A stretch of DNA of 5,339 nt from an uncultured Oscillospiraceae bacterium. GTDB lineage: Bacteria > Bacillota > Clostridia > Oscillospirales > Ruminococcaceae. Shown one piece after another: positions 1-5,339 of this stretch. Location of the stretch: NCBI GenBank assembly GCA_950097605.1, contig CATNEU010000125.1, positions 1 through 5,339 on the forward strand, in the 5' to 3' direction. Numbering within the stretch: position 1 is the first letter of the stretch; every line of letters begins with the position of its first letter. The position numbers were made by a program, and so were the translations under genes. The notes below the pieces were generated by a model. The model ran no database searches. It was not told the DNA's origin and worked only from the letters and a program-made list of their open reading frames with translations.

Positions 1-1815
1 GATAAGGACGGGAACGATGTGGTCGTGAAATACAAGGTGCCGAGCGTCGATTTGTTTTTATACGACATCCGGGACTATGTCAAGACCTATAACGACGAGC
101 ATCCGAGCGACAAAATTGTATACGACTACGAGAGGGCCTCGAATTCCGGCCTGATTCTGCAAATGATTCCAACGGTGCTGCTATTGGGTCTGATGGGCTT
201 CTCGCTGTTCTATATGATGCGCCAGACCGGCGGCGGCGGTGGGAAAATCGCCTCGTTTAACAAGGCCAAGACCAAGCAGAACCCGGATGAGAAGCGCAAG
301 ACGACGTTTAAGGACGTCGCGGGCGCCGACGAGGAGAAAGAGGAGCTCAGCGAGATCGTGGAGTTTCTGAAAAACCCCAGGCGGTTCAACGAGCTGGGCG
401 CGCGCATTCCCAAAGGCGTGCTGCTGATCGGCCCGCCGGGTACCGGTAAAACGCTGCTGGCGCGCGCGGTCGCGGGCGAAGCGGGCGTGCCGTTTTTCTC
501 GATTTCGGGTTCCGACTTTGTGGAGATGTTCGTCGGCGTGGGCGCTTCGCGTGTGCGCGACCTGTTTGAGCAGGCCAAAAAGGAATCGCCGTCGATCATC
601 TTTATCGACGAGATCGACGCGGTTGGCCGCCAGCGCGGCGCGGGCCTCGGCGGCGGGCACGACGAGCGGGAGCAGACCCTCAACCAACTGCTCGTGGAAA
701 TGGACGGCTTTGGCGCCAACCAGGGCGTCATCGTGATCGCCGCAACCAACCGGCGGGATATCCTTGACCCGGCGCTGCTGCGCCCGGGCCGCTTTGACAG
801 GGAGGTCTATGTGGGCTATCCCGACATCAAGGGACGAGAGGAAATCCTGCGGGTGCACACCCGCAACAAGCCCCTTGCACCCGACGTGGATCTGCGCGTG
901 ATTGCGGGTACCACCCAGGGCTTCACGGGCGCGGACCTCGAAAACCTTGTGAACGAAGCGGCGCTGCTTGCGGCGCGCAGAGGTTATAAATCCATCACCA
1001 TGGCCGAAATCCAGGAGGCGACGATCAAGGTCGTCGCGGGACCGGAGAAAAAGTCGAAGGTCGTCACCGAAAAAGAGCGCCGCCTTACGGCGTTCCATGA
1101 GGCCGGGCACGCGGTCACCACCTTTTTCTGCGAAACGCAGGACCCGGTGCACCAGATTTCAATTATTCCGCGCGGCATGGCGGGCGGGTATACGCTCTCG
1201 CTGCCGGTGGAGGATAAAAACTACATGAGCAAACGCGAAATGGGCGAGAGCATCGTCACACTGCTTGGCGGCCGTGTGGCCGAAAAGCTGGTGCTGGACG
1301 ATATCACCACAGGCGCTTCCAACGACATTGAACGCGCTTCGGCGCTCGCGCGCAACATGGTCACCAAATATGGCTTCAGTGAAAAGCTTGGCCCAATCGT
1401 CTATGGATCCGGCCATGAAGAGGTCTTTTTGGGCCGCGATTTTGCGCAGTCGCGCAACTATTCGGAGAACATCGCCGCTGAAATTGACATTGAGGTACGC
1501 GAGATCATCGACGCGGCCTATGAGCGTGCCAAGGACATTCTCGAGACCCATATGGATAAGTTGAGCGAGGTTGCAAAGGTGCTGATGGCGACAGAGAAAA
1601 TTGAAGGCGACGTGTTTGAGAAGCTGATGAAAGGCGAGCTGACCGCCGAAGAATGCGTCGAGGAGATGATGCCGGGCGCCGAAAAGCGGCAGACCGCCGA
1701 AGAGCCTGCGAGTGCCTCTGCGCAGCAGCCGGTTTTTCATGAAGACGCGCCGATCAACCTGCGCAAGACCAGCGAAGAACCGCCCGAGGACCGGCCGGAC
1801 GACAGGCTATCATAA
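1..1815 (+). CDS. ftsH: ATP-dependent zinc metalloprotease FtsH (5' end outside the window)
   Basis: FtsH is a hexameric membrane-anchored AAA+ protease that unfolds and degrades misassembled membrane proteins and short-lived cytosolic regulators. The frame is open from base 1, so the GTG at 19 is probably internal and the true start is upstream. Numbering visible residues from base 1 (604 residues): end of the extracytoplasmic domain (1-50), membrane helix 2 (about 51-73), glycine-rich linker (77-81), Walker A GPPGTGKT (144-151), pore loop FVGVG (177-181), Walker B with FIDEIDA (201-207), second region of homology with arginine fingers R261 and R264, zinc site HEAGH (366-370) and probable third zinc ligand D442 in TTGASNDIER. 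The tail from about 561 is charged, Pro/Glu-rich and probably disordered. Judged by where Walker A falls in B. subtilis FtsH, roughly 60 residues are missing, including membrane helix 1. All catalytic residues are present. A hairpin after the stop suggests this is the last gene of its unit. Confidence 0.96.
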   Translation, partial: DKDGNDVVVKYKVPSVDLFLYDIRDYVKTYNDEHPSDKIVYDYERASNSGLILQMIPTVLLLGLMGFSLFYMMRQTGGGGGKIASFNKAKTKQNPDEKRKTTFKDVAGADEEKEELSEIVEFLKNPRRFNELGARIPKGVLLIGPPGTGKTLLARAVAGEAGVPFFSISGSDFVEMFVGVGASRVRDLFEQAKKESPSIIFIDEIDAVGRQRGAGLGGGHDEREQTLNQLLVEMDGFGANQGVIVIAATNRRDILDPALLRPGRFDREVYVGYPDIKGREEILRVHTRNKPLAPDVDLRVIAGTTQGFTGADLENLVNEAALLAARRGYKSITMAEIQEATIKVVAGPEKKSKVVTEKERRLTAFHEAGHAVTTFFCETQDPVHQISIIPRGMAGGYTLSLPVEDKNYMSKREMGESIVTLLGGRVAEKLVLDDITTGASNDIERASALARNMVTKYGFSEKLGPIVYGSGHEEVFLGRDFAQSRNYSENIAAEIDIEVREIIDAAYERAKDILETHMDKLSEVAKVLMATEKIEGDVFEKLMKGELTAEECVEEMMPGAEKRQTAEEPASASAQQPVFHEDAPINLRKTSEEPPEDRPDDRLS

Positions 1816-1828
1816 TCCAGGCAAGTTG

Positions 1829-1860
1829 CGGGGTACGCCGGCTGCGGCGCACCCCGTTTT
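1829..1860 (+). terminator. Probable intrinsic terminator after ftsH
   Basis: The arms CGGGGTACGCC (1829-1839) and GGCGCACCCCG (1846-1856) pair over 11 positions with one A-C mismatch, around a 6-base loop, and are followed by TTTT. It starts 14 bases after the ftsH stop. The T-run is short and soon becomes GC-rich, so termination may be incomplete. A second, imperfect GC inverted repeat follows at 1868-1899. Confidence 0.6.
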
Positions 1861-1926
1861 GCGCGTTCCGCCGGGTTTTCTGCGCCTAAAAAACGGCGGC
1901 GCGGCATAGGATTTGACACCGTGCAG

Positions 1927-1956
1927 TTGACAGCGGCGCCGGGTATGCTTTATACT
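1927..1956 (+). promoter_or_regulatory. Sigma-A-type promoter for the LiaF-like gene
   Basis: A perfect -35 TTGACA (1927-1932) is separated by 18 bases from the -10 TATACT (1951-1956). The predicted transcription start is near 1963, leaving a leader of about 95 nt before the ATG at 2058. A second TTGACA lies 14 bases upstream (1913-1918), but no -10 sits at a suitable distance from it. The site follows the ftsH terminator, which supports independent transcription of the next gene. Confidence 0.75.
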
Positions 1957-2001
1957 AAAACAAGATGGCTCTCGCGATGGAAGCATCCCGATGGCCAGTA
2001 G

Positions 2002-2041
2002 TCAGACAGCTCTGGGGATCAATACCCGGCGTGTGGTCTGA
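2002..2041 (+). promoter_or_regulatory. Structured 5' leader hairpin next to the ribosome binding site
   Basis: An outer stem TCAGAC (2002-2007) / GTCTGA (2036-2041) encloses an inner stem CTGGG (2012-2016) / CCCGG (2025-2029) with an 8-base loop. The outer stem ends two bases before the Shine-Dalgarno sequence at 2043. Its position would suit control of translation or protection of the mRNA. It matches no riboswitch class I can recognise, and the base pairing is read by eye only. Confidence 0.35.
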
Positions 2042-2042
2042 G

Positions 2043-2050
2043 AAAGGTGG
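2043..2050 (+). promoter_or_regulatory. Ribosome binding site deciding the start at 2058
   Basis: AAAGGTGG lies 7 bases before the ATG at 2058. The same frame is open back to an ATG at 1965, but that codon would sit almost at the predicted transcription start and has no Shine-Dalgarno. The shorter reading begins MRKK and runs straight into a membrane helix, as expected for this family. Confidence 0.75.
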
Positions 2051-2057
2051 CGCACAG

Positions 2058-2831
2058 ATGAGGAAAAAGGTGCCCGTTGGGAAGATAGCACTAGGCGTTG
2101 CGCTTTTGATTTGCGGCGCAGGTTTTCTAGGGGATATATTCAATCTTTGGGAGTTCAATCTGTTTAATGGCTGGTGGACGCTGTTCCTGATCGTGCCTGG
2201 CGTGGTGCTGCTGGTTAGGGACGGGATGAACACCGGTTCGATGGTGCTGATCGGTATTGGCCTGTGGCAGCTTTTAATTGCACAGGACGTGATCAGCTAT
2301 GGCGAGAGCATCAAGGTGCTGCTGGCGATTTTCCTGATCGGCGCGGGCCTGGTGGTGATCTTCGGACGCAAAAAGCACAGGGAGGAAGCGCCGCCTGCCG
2401 CCGACCCATACCGCAAAGAGGAACCCGGCCCGGCGGCGCCTGAGCGGGAACCGAGGCAGCCCAGACCGGACCCGGGCATGAAGAAAAACAGTGATTTCAA
2501 TGATTTTCCAACCTATACGGCGGTGTTTTGGGGCGGCGAGCACAAAAACTGCTGCCAGGACCTCAAGGGCGGCAAGGCCGACGCAGTGTTCGGTGGTATT
2601 GATATAGACTTTTCCAACGCTGTGATCACGCGGGATATCGTATTCGAGGCAAACGCAGTATTTGGCGGCATCGACATCGTTGCACCGAAAAACTGCCGGG
2701 TGATTGTGGAGACCACCAATGTATTCGGCGGTTCGGAAAACAAGAGAATGACCGGCTATGCCTACAGCGAGTCGATGCCGGCGTTTATCGTCAAGGGTTC
2801 GGCTGTATTTGGCGGCATTGAGGTCTGCTGA
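2058..2831 (+). CDS. LiaF/YvqF-like four-helix membrane protein with C-terminal VFGG-repeat domain
   Basis: This 257-residue protein starts with a basic MRKK and has four predicted membrane helices at about 6-24, 39-53, 60-75 and 86-103. Basic residues after helix 2 (R54) and helix 4 (RKKHR, 104-108) place both termini in the cytoplasm. A Pro/Glu/Arg-rich linker (about 109-140) leads to a C-terminal domain with five regularly spaced turns: VFWGG (156-160), VFGGIDI (177-183), VFGGIDI (201-207), VFGGS (222-226) and VFGGIEV (250-256). This layout resembles the LiaI/LiaF-like membrane region joined to the LiaF C-terminal domain. In Bacilli, LiaF represses the LiaS/LiaR cell-envelope stress system. 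No liaS or liaR is adjacent, so a role in envelope sensing is inference. Cysteines occur at 165-166, 213 and the last residue. The gene appears monocistronic, with its own promoter and terminator. Family assignment is fairly sure; function is not. Confidence 0.85.
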   Translation: MRKKVPVGKIALGVALLICGAGFLGDIFNLWEFNLFNGWWTLFLIVPGVVLLVRDGMNTGSMVLIGIGLWQLLIAQDVISYGESIKVLLAIFLIGAGLVVIFGRKKHREEAPPAADPYRKEEPGPAAPEREPRQPRPDPGMKKNSDFNDFPTYTAVFWGGEHKNCCQDLKGGKADAVFGGIDIDFSNAVITRDIVFEANAVFGGIDIVAPKNCRVIVETTNVFGGSENKRMTGYAYSESMPAFIVKGSAVFGGIEVC

Positions 2832-2865
2832 GGGCGGGAAACGCCGCAACAATTGCATAGAATAG

Positions 2866-2895
2866 AAAACGCCGCTGTTTGCAAAGCGGCGTTTT
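2866..2895 (+). terminator. Strong intrinsic terminator after the LiaF-like gene
   Basis: A perfect 11-bp stem pairs AAAACGCCGCT (2866-2876) with AGCGGCGTTTT (2885-2895) around an 8-base loop, 34 bases after the stop codon. The T-run (2892-2895, then GTT) lies in the 3' arm. The matching A-run in the 5' arm means it could also work on the other strand, though no convergent gene is visible. A partial copy of the 5' arm (GAAACGCCGC, near 2839-2848) lies just upstream. Confidence 0.85.
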
Positions 2896-3010
2896 GTTCT
2901 GGACATCCGCGCGTATGATCCGGGTGCGGACGGGCAATGCTTTGAATGCATTTGTGTATTTTAAACCGGCGGACCCGGCAGCAGGAGAAGCAGCCTGACA
3001 GCAAAGACGT

Positions 3011-3037
3011 CCGTTTCCCCGGTCACTCTGGGAACGG
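3011..3037 (+). promoter_or_regulatory. Small hairpin in the leader of the topoisomerase gene
   Basis: CCGTTTCC (3011-3018) pairs with GGGAACGG (3030-3037) over 8 positions, including one T-G wobble, around an 11-base loop. It lies 20 bases before the GGAGG ribosome binding site (3058-3062). The gap 2896-3067 must hold the promoter of the topoisomerase unit. The best -10-like match is TATGAT (2914-2919), but it has no convincing -35, so no promoter is called. Confidence 0.25.
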
Positions 3038-3067
3038 GCGGAAATCACCAGTGTTTCGGAGGTTAAC

Positions 3068-5050
3068 ATGGCAAAAAAACAATCGTCCTACTCGAATGAA
3101 AGCATCTCCTCGCTCAAAGGGGCGGACAGGGTGCGCAAGCGCCCGGCTGTAATTTTTGGCTCGGATGGGTTGGAGGGCTGCGCACATTCGATTTTTGAGA
3201 TCCTCTCCAATTCGATTGACGAGGCGAGGGAGGGCTATGGCAATAAAATCATCCTGACCAAATACAAGGACAACTCGTTTGAGGTGGAGGATTTCGGCCG
3301 CGGCATCCCAGTGGACTACAACAAAAACGAGGAACGCTACAACTGGGCGTTGGTGTTCTGCGAGTTGTACGCGGGCGGCAAATATAGAAACAACGACGGG
3401 GAGAACTATGAGTTTTCGCTTGGTTTAAACGGCCTGGGCCTGTGCGCGACGCAGTACGCGTCGGCCTACATGGACGCCGAGATCTACCACGATTCCTACC
3501 GCTATACACTGCACTTTGAAAAGGGCGAGAACGTCGGCGGCCTGCACCGGGAGGCGGCCTCCCGCAAGCAGACCGGCAGCCGCATCCGCTGGAAACCCGA
3601 CCTTTCGGTATTCACGGACATCGACGTGCCGGTTGCCGATTTGCAGGAGATTGTCAAGCGGCAGGCGGTGGTCAACGCGGGGCTTCTGTTTGTGCTGCGC
3701 GAGGAGACCGGCGACGGCATGCAGACCTATGAGTACCTCTATGAGGAGGGCATCACCGACTATGTGCGCGAGATCGCGGGGAAGGAGACGCTGACCCCCA
3801 TCGTAACCTGGCAGACCGAGCGGCGCGGCCGCGACCGCGAGGACAAACCGGAATACAAGGTGAAGCTGCAAGTGTCGCTCTGTTTCTCCAACCGCGTCAA
3901 AATGATCGAATACTATCACAACTCGAGCTTTCTGGAGCACGGCGGTTCGCCGGAGCGTGCGGTCAAAAACGCGTTTGTCTATCAGATCGACGCCTATCTC
4001 AAGCAGAGCGGCAAGTACCTGAAAAACGAGAGCAAGATCACCTATCAGGATATCGAGGACTGTTTGGTGCTGGTTTCCTCTTCGTTTTCCACCCAGACTT
4101 CCTACGAGAACCAGACGAAAAAGGCGATTACCAATAAGTTCATTGCCGACGCGATGACCGACTTTTTGCGCCACCAGTTGCAAATCTATTTCATCGAAAA
4201 CCCGGATTTTGCAAACCGCGTGTCCGAGCAGGTGCTGATCAACAAACGCAGCCGTGAGAACGCCGAAAAGACCCGTTTGAATATTAAAAAGAAGCTGGCG
4301 GGCAGTCTCGATTTGTCCAACCGCGTGCAGAAGTTTGTGGACTGCCGCAGCAAGGACGTGAACGAACGCGAGATTTATATTGTGGAGGGCGACTCGGCGC
4401 TCGGCGCCTGCAAGCTGGGACGCGACGCGCAGTTTCAGGCGATCATCCCGCTGCGCGGCAAGATCCTCAACTGTCTCAAGGCGGAGTACGACAAGATCTT
4501 TAAAAACGAGATTATCACCGATATCATCAAGGTGCTGGGCTGCGGTGTAGAAGTCAAGGCCAAGGCCAACAAAGAGCTCTCCAACTTCGAGCTTGGCAAC
4601 CTGCGGTGGAACAAAATTGTGATTTGCACCGATGCCGACGTGGACGGCTTCCAGATCCGCACGCTGATTCTGACCATGCTCTACCGGCTGACGCCGACGC
4701 TGATCGAGCGGGGCTATGTGTACATTGCGGAGTCGCCGCTGTATGAAATCACGACCAAGGACCAGACGTACTTCGCCTATGCGGAGGCCGAGAAAGCCGA
4801 TGTGCTGCAAAAGATCGGCAAGCAGAAATACACCATCCAGCGCTCCAAGGGGCTGGGCGAAAACGAGCCGGACATGATGTGGCTGACCACCATGAACCCC
4901 GAGACGCGCCGCCTGATCAAGGTGACGCCCGAGGAAGCGCGGCGGACCGCTGCCATGTTTGACCTGCTGCTGGGCGACAACCTCAAAGGCCGCAAGGCGT
5001 TCATTGCGGAAAACGGGCATCTGTATCTGGATGTTGCCGATATTTCATAA
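3068..5050 (+). CDS. Type IIA DNA topoisomerase B subunit, divergent GyrB/ParE paralogue
   Basis: This is the ATPase/TOPRIM half of a type IIA topoisomerase, which passes one DNA duplex through another using ATP together with a GyrA/ParC-type partner. The start is set by GGAGG (3058-3062) 5 bases before the ATG. Domains in order: GHKL ATPase with catalytic base E44 and N48 in FEILSNSIDEA, DFGRGIP (75-81), AGGKY (102-106) and lid GLNGLG (119-124); GSRIRWKPD (170-178); transducer domain with the QTK loop (349-351); TOPRIM domain with EGDSA (E440) and TDADVDG (D522, D524, D526); C-terminal SKGLGE (593-598). All metal and ATP residues are kept, so an active enzyme is expected. At 660 residues it is about the usual length and lacks the insert of E. 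coli GyrB. Familiar signatures are changed: GLHGVG to GLNGLG, DGSHIRTL to DGFQIRTL, YKGLGE to SKGLGE. It is therefore probably a second, divergent set rather than the housekeeping GyrB. The A subunit seems to begin downstream. I cannot choose between gyrase and topoisomerase IV activity. Confidence 0.93.
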   Translation: MAKKQSSYSNESISSLKGADRVRKRPAVIFGSDGLEGCAHSIFEILSNSIDEAREGYGNKIILTKYKDNSFEVEDFGRGIPVDYNKNEERYNWALVFCELYAGGKYRNNDGENYEFSLGLNGLGLCATQYASAYMDAEIYHDSYRYTLHFEKGENVGGLHREAASRKQTGSRIRWKPDLSVFTDIDVPVADLQEIVKRQAVVNAGLLFVLREETGDGMQTYEYLYEEGITDYVREIAGKETLTPIVTWQTERRGRDREDKPEYKVKLQVSLCFSNRVKMIEYYHNSSFLEHGGSPERAVKNAFVYQIDAYLKQSGKYLKNESKITYQDIEDCLVLVSSSFSTQTSYENQTKKAITNKFIADAMTDFLRHQLQIYFIENPDFANRVSEQVLINKRSRENAEKTRLNIKKKLAGSLDLSNRVQKFVDCRSKDVNEREIYIVEGDSALGACKLGRDAQFQAIIPLRGKILNCLKAEYDKIFKNEIITDIIKVLGCGVEVKAKANKELSNFELGNLRWNKIVICTDADVDGFQIRTLILTMLYRLTPTLIERGYVYIAESPLYEITTKDQTYFAYAEAEKADVLQKIGKQKYTIQRSKGLGENEPDMMWLTTMNPETRRLIKVTPEEARRTAAMFDLLLGDNLKGRKAFIAENGHLYLDVADIS

Positions 5051-5154
5051 GCCGCGTCCTGCGCGGCGCAGCCAGCTATTCAAATTCCCGGAGTGCAAAG
5101 CGCGCTGCGCTTTTGAAGTATCCGCCAGGCGGGTGCGGCCGCTGCCATGCGGCC
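5051..5154 (+). repeat. Cluster of short GC-rich inverted repeats between the topoisomerase subunit genes
   Basis: Three perfect hairpins follow one another: GCCGCG/CGCGGC (5051-5056 with 5062-5067), AAAGCGC/GCGCTTT (5097-5103 with 5107-5113) and GGCCGC/GCGGCC (5137-5142 with 5149-5154). A small CCGC/GCGG pair sits at 5122-5132. Only the second ends in a T-run (5111-5114), so it could act as a weak terminator or attenuator. The others may protect or process the mRNA between the two genes. No open reading frame is supported in this gap. Confidence 0.4.
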
Positions 5155-5173
5155 TTCGGTAACAATACAGTTT

Positions 5174-5179
5174 TGGAGT
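5174..5179 (+). promoter_or_regulatory. Ribosome binding site of the broken A-subunit gene
   Basis: TGGAGT (5174-5179; GGAG core 5175-5178) lies 7 bases before the ATG at 5187. A well-placed site argues that this ATG is a real gene start and that the short frame after it is damaged rather than chance. Confidence 0.65.
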
Positions 5180-5186
5180 GAACACA

Positions 5187-5285
5187 ATGGCACCAAAAAA
5201 GGCAAAACAGCCTGTTCGCAAGGTCAAGGCCGGCGCGGTGATTGAAAACGCGGGTGTTATTGAAACGTATAACAGGAGTGTCTGA
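5187..5285 (+). pseudogene. Start of a probable GyrA/ParC-type topoisomerase A subunit, frame closed after 32 codons
   Basis: The ATG has a good ribosome binding site and opens a Lys-rich leader (MAPKKAKQPVRK) followed by GAVIENAGVIET, then a stop at 5283-5285. Clostridial GyrA/ParC-like proteins encoded beside divergent B subunits typically begin with a short Lys-rich stretch, then an acidic GA.I.E.. segment and a T.TLE..NYMPYAMS-type motif. Here the match stops just before the NYMPYAMS part, at about codon 27 (5267). The base composition changes at about the same place. The position directly after the B-subunit gene fits the usual B-A order. Either an insertion or misjoin breaks the gene here, or this is an unrelated 32-residue peptide. 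The identification rests on few residues and on context. Confidence 0.5.
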
Positions 5286-5339
5286 TAAATCCAATCCTTT
5301 GACTGACCCATTTAAAAGTATTGGCTCTTTTACTACTAT
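5271..5339. mobile_element. AT-rich tail, possibly the edge of an insertion sequence
   Basis: From 5271 to the window end only 24 of 69 bases are G or C, against clearly GC-rich DNA in all genes before it. The change falls where the A-subunit frame is lost. GGCTCTTTTACTACTAT (5323-5339) begins with GGCTCTT, the start described for terminal inverted repeats of ISL3-family elements. If that is a true end, the target duplication (8 bp in that family) would be AAAGTATT (5315-5322). No transposase is in view and only 17 bases of the supposed end are visible. The AT-rich DNA before 5323 would then need another source. The + frame from 5278 and one minus-strand frame are both open, so AT-rich coding DNA is also possible. 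Confidence 0.3.

Noticed and set aside
181..1152. 323-codon minus-strand frame opposite ftsH
   Set aside because: It is antisense to the best-conserved part of ftsH, has no ribosome binding site or recognisable domain, and is explained by GC-rich codon bias.
1868..1899. Second hairpin CCGCCG/CGGCGG with T and A runs after the ftsH terminator
   Set aside because: The loop is long and the inner pairing has mismatches. No T-run follows the stem on the + strand, and no minus-strand gene needs a terminator here.
1965..2057. Alternative upstream ATG start for the LiaF-like gene, possibly a leaderless mRNA
   Set aside because: The ATG lies about 2 bases from the predicted transcription start with no Shine-Dalgarno, and the added 31 residues do not look like part of the family. 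The start at 2058 has a well-placed site.
1957..2057. Fluoride or cyclic-di-GMP riboswitch, suggested by GATGG repeats and stems in the leader
   Set aside because: The conserved core of neither class could be matched, and the downstream gene is not a typical target.
2946..3152. 68-codon + strand frame overlapping the topoisomerase start
   Set aside because: It lies out of frame across the ribosome binding site and N-terminus of the topoisomerase gene, and has no ribosome binding site or recognisable domain of its own.
3425..5020. 531-codon minus-strand frame opposite the topoisomerase gene
   Set aside because: It is fully antisense to a gene with clear ATPase and TOPRIM motifs. Long shadow frames are expected in such GC-biased sequence, and its translation shows no family features.
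5045..5311. Minus-strand frames of 72-88 codons across the 5051-5186 gap and AT-rich tail
   Set aside because: They run antisense through the A-subunit start and the hairpin cluster, with no ribosome binding site or domain. Short open frames are expected by chance here.
5271..5339. Group II intron start at the GTGTC in the AT-rich tail
   Set aside because: Bacterial group II introns begin GUGYG. The base after GTGT is C and no further intron structure is in view.

Overview
The window looks like chromosomal DNA from a GC-rich Clostridia member (Firmicutes/Bacillota), most plausibly an Oscillospiraceae/Ruminococcaceae-type gut anaerobe. The basis is a Gram-positive-style gene set with strong Shine-Dalgarno sites, a LiaF-like membrane protein, a divergent second type IIA topoisomerase B subunit of a kind seen in Clostridia, and GC-rich codon use. 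Every supported gene lies on the + strand. The taxonomic placement is inference, because no rRNA is present.

Layout. (1) 1-1815: the 3' part of ftsH, the membrane AAA+ zinc protease, whose start lies upstream of the window. A GC-rich hairpin with a short T-run follows it. (2) 1913-2057: a strong sigma-A-type promoter and a roughly 95-nt leader containing a two-part hairpin next to the ribosome binding site. (3) 2058-2831: a 257-residue membrane protein with four predicted membrane helices and a C-terminal domain built on repeated VFGG turns (LiaF/YvqF-like). A near-perfect terminator follows at 2866-2895. (4) 3068-5050: a 660-residue GyrB/ParE-type ATPase/TOPRIM subunit with the catalytic residues kept but several signature positions changed. 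(5) 5051-5186: a 136-base gap with several GC-rich hairpins. (6) 5187-5285: the first codons of what looks like the partner GyrA/ParC-type subunit. It has a good ribosome binding site, but the frame closes after 32 residues. (7) About 5271-5339: the sequence abruptly turns AT-rich (24 G+C in 69 bases) up to the window end.

The genes fall into three transcription units: the end of an ftsH unit, a monocistronic LiaF-like gene, and a topoisomerase B/A pair. The B subunit would supply ATPase and TOPRIM functions, and the A subunit the DNA-cleaving tyrosine. The most interesting point is the right edge. Either the A-subunit gene is interrupted there by foreign DNA, possibly an insertion sequence, or the contig is misjoined. 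No undescribed defence, mobile or RNA system could be supported.
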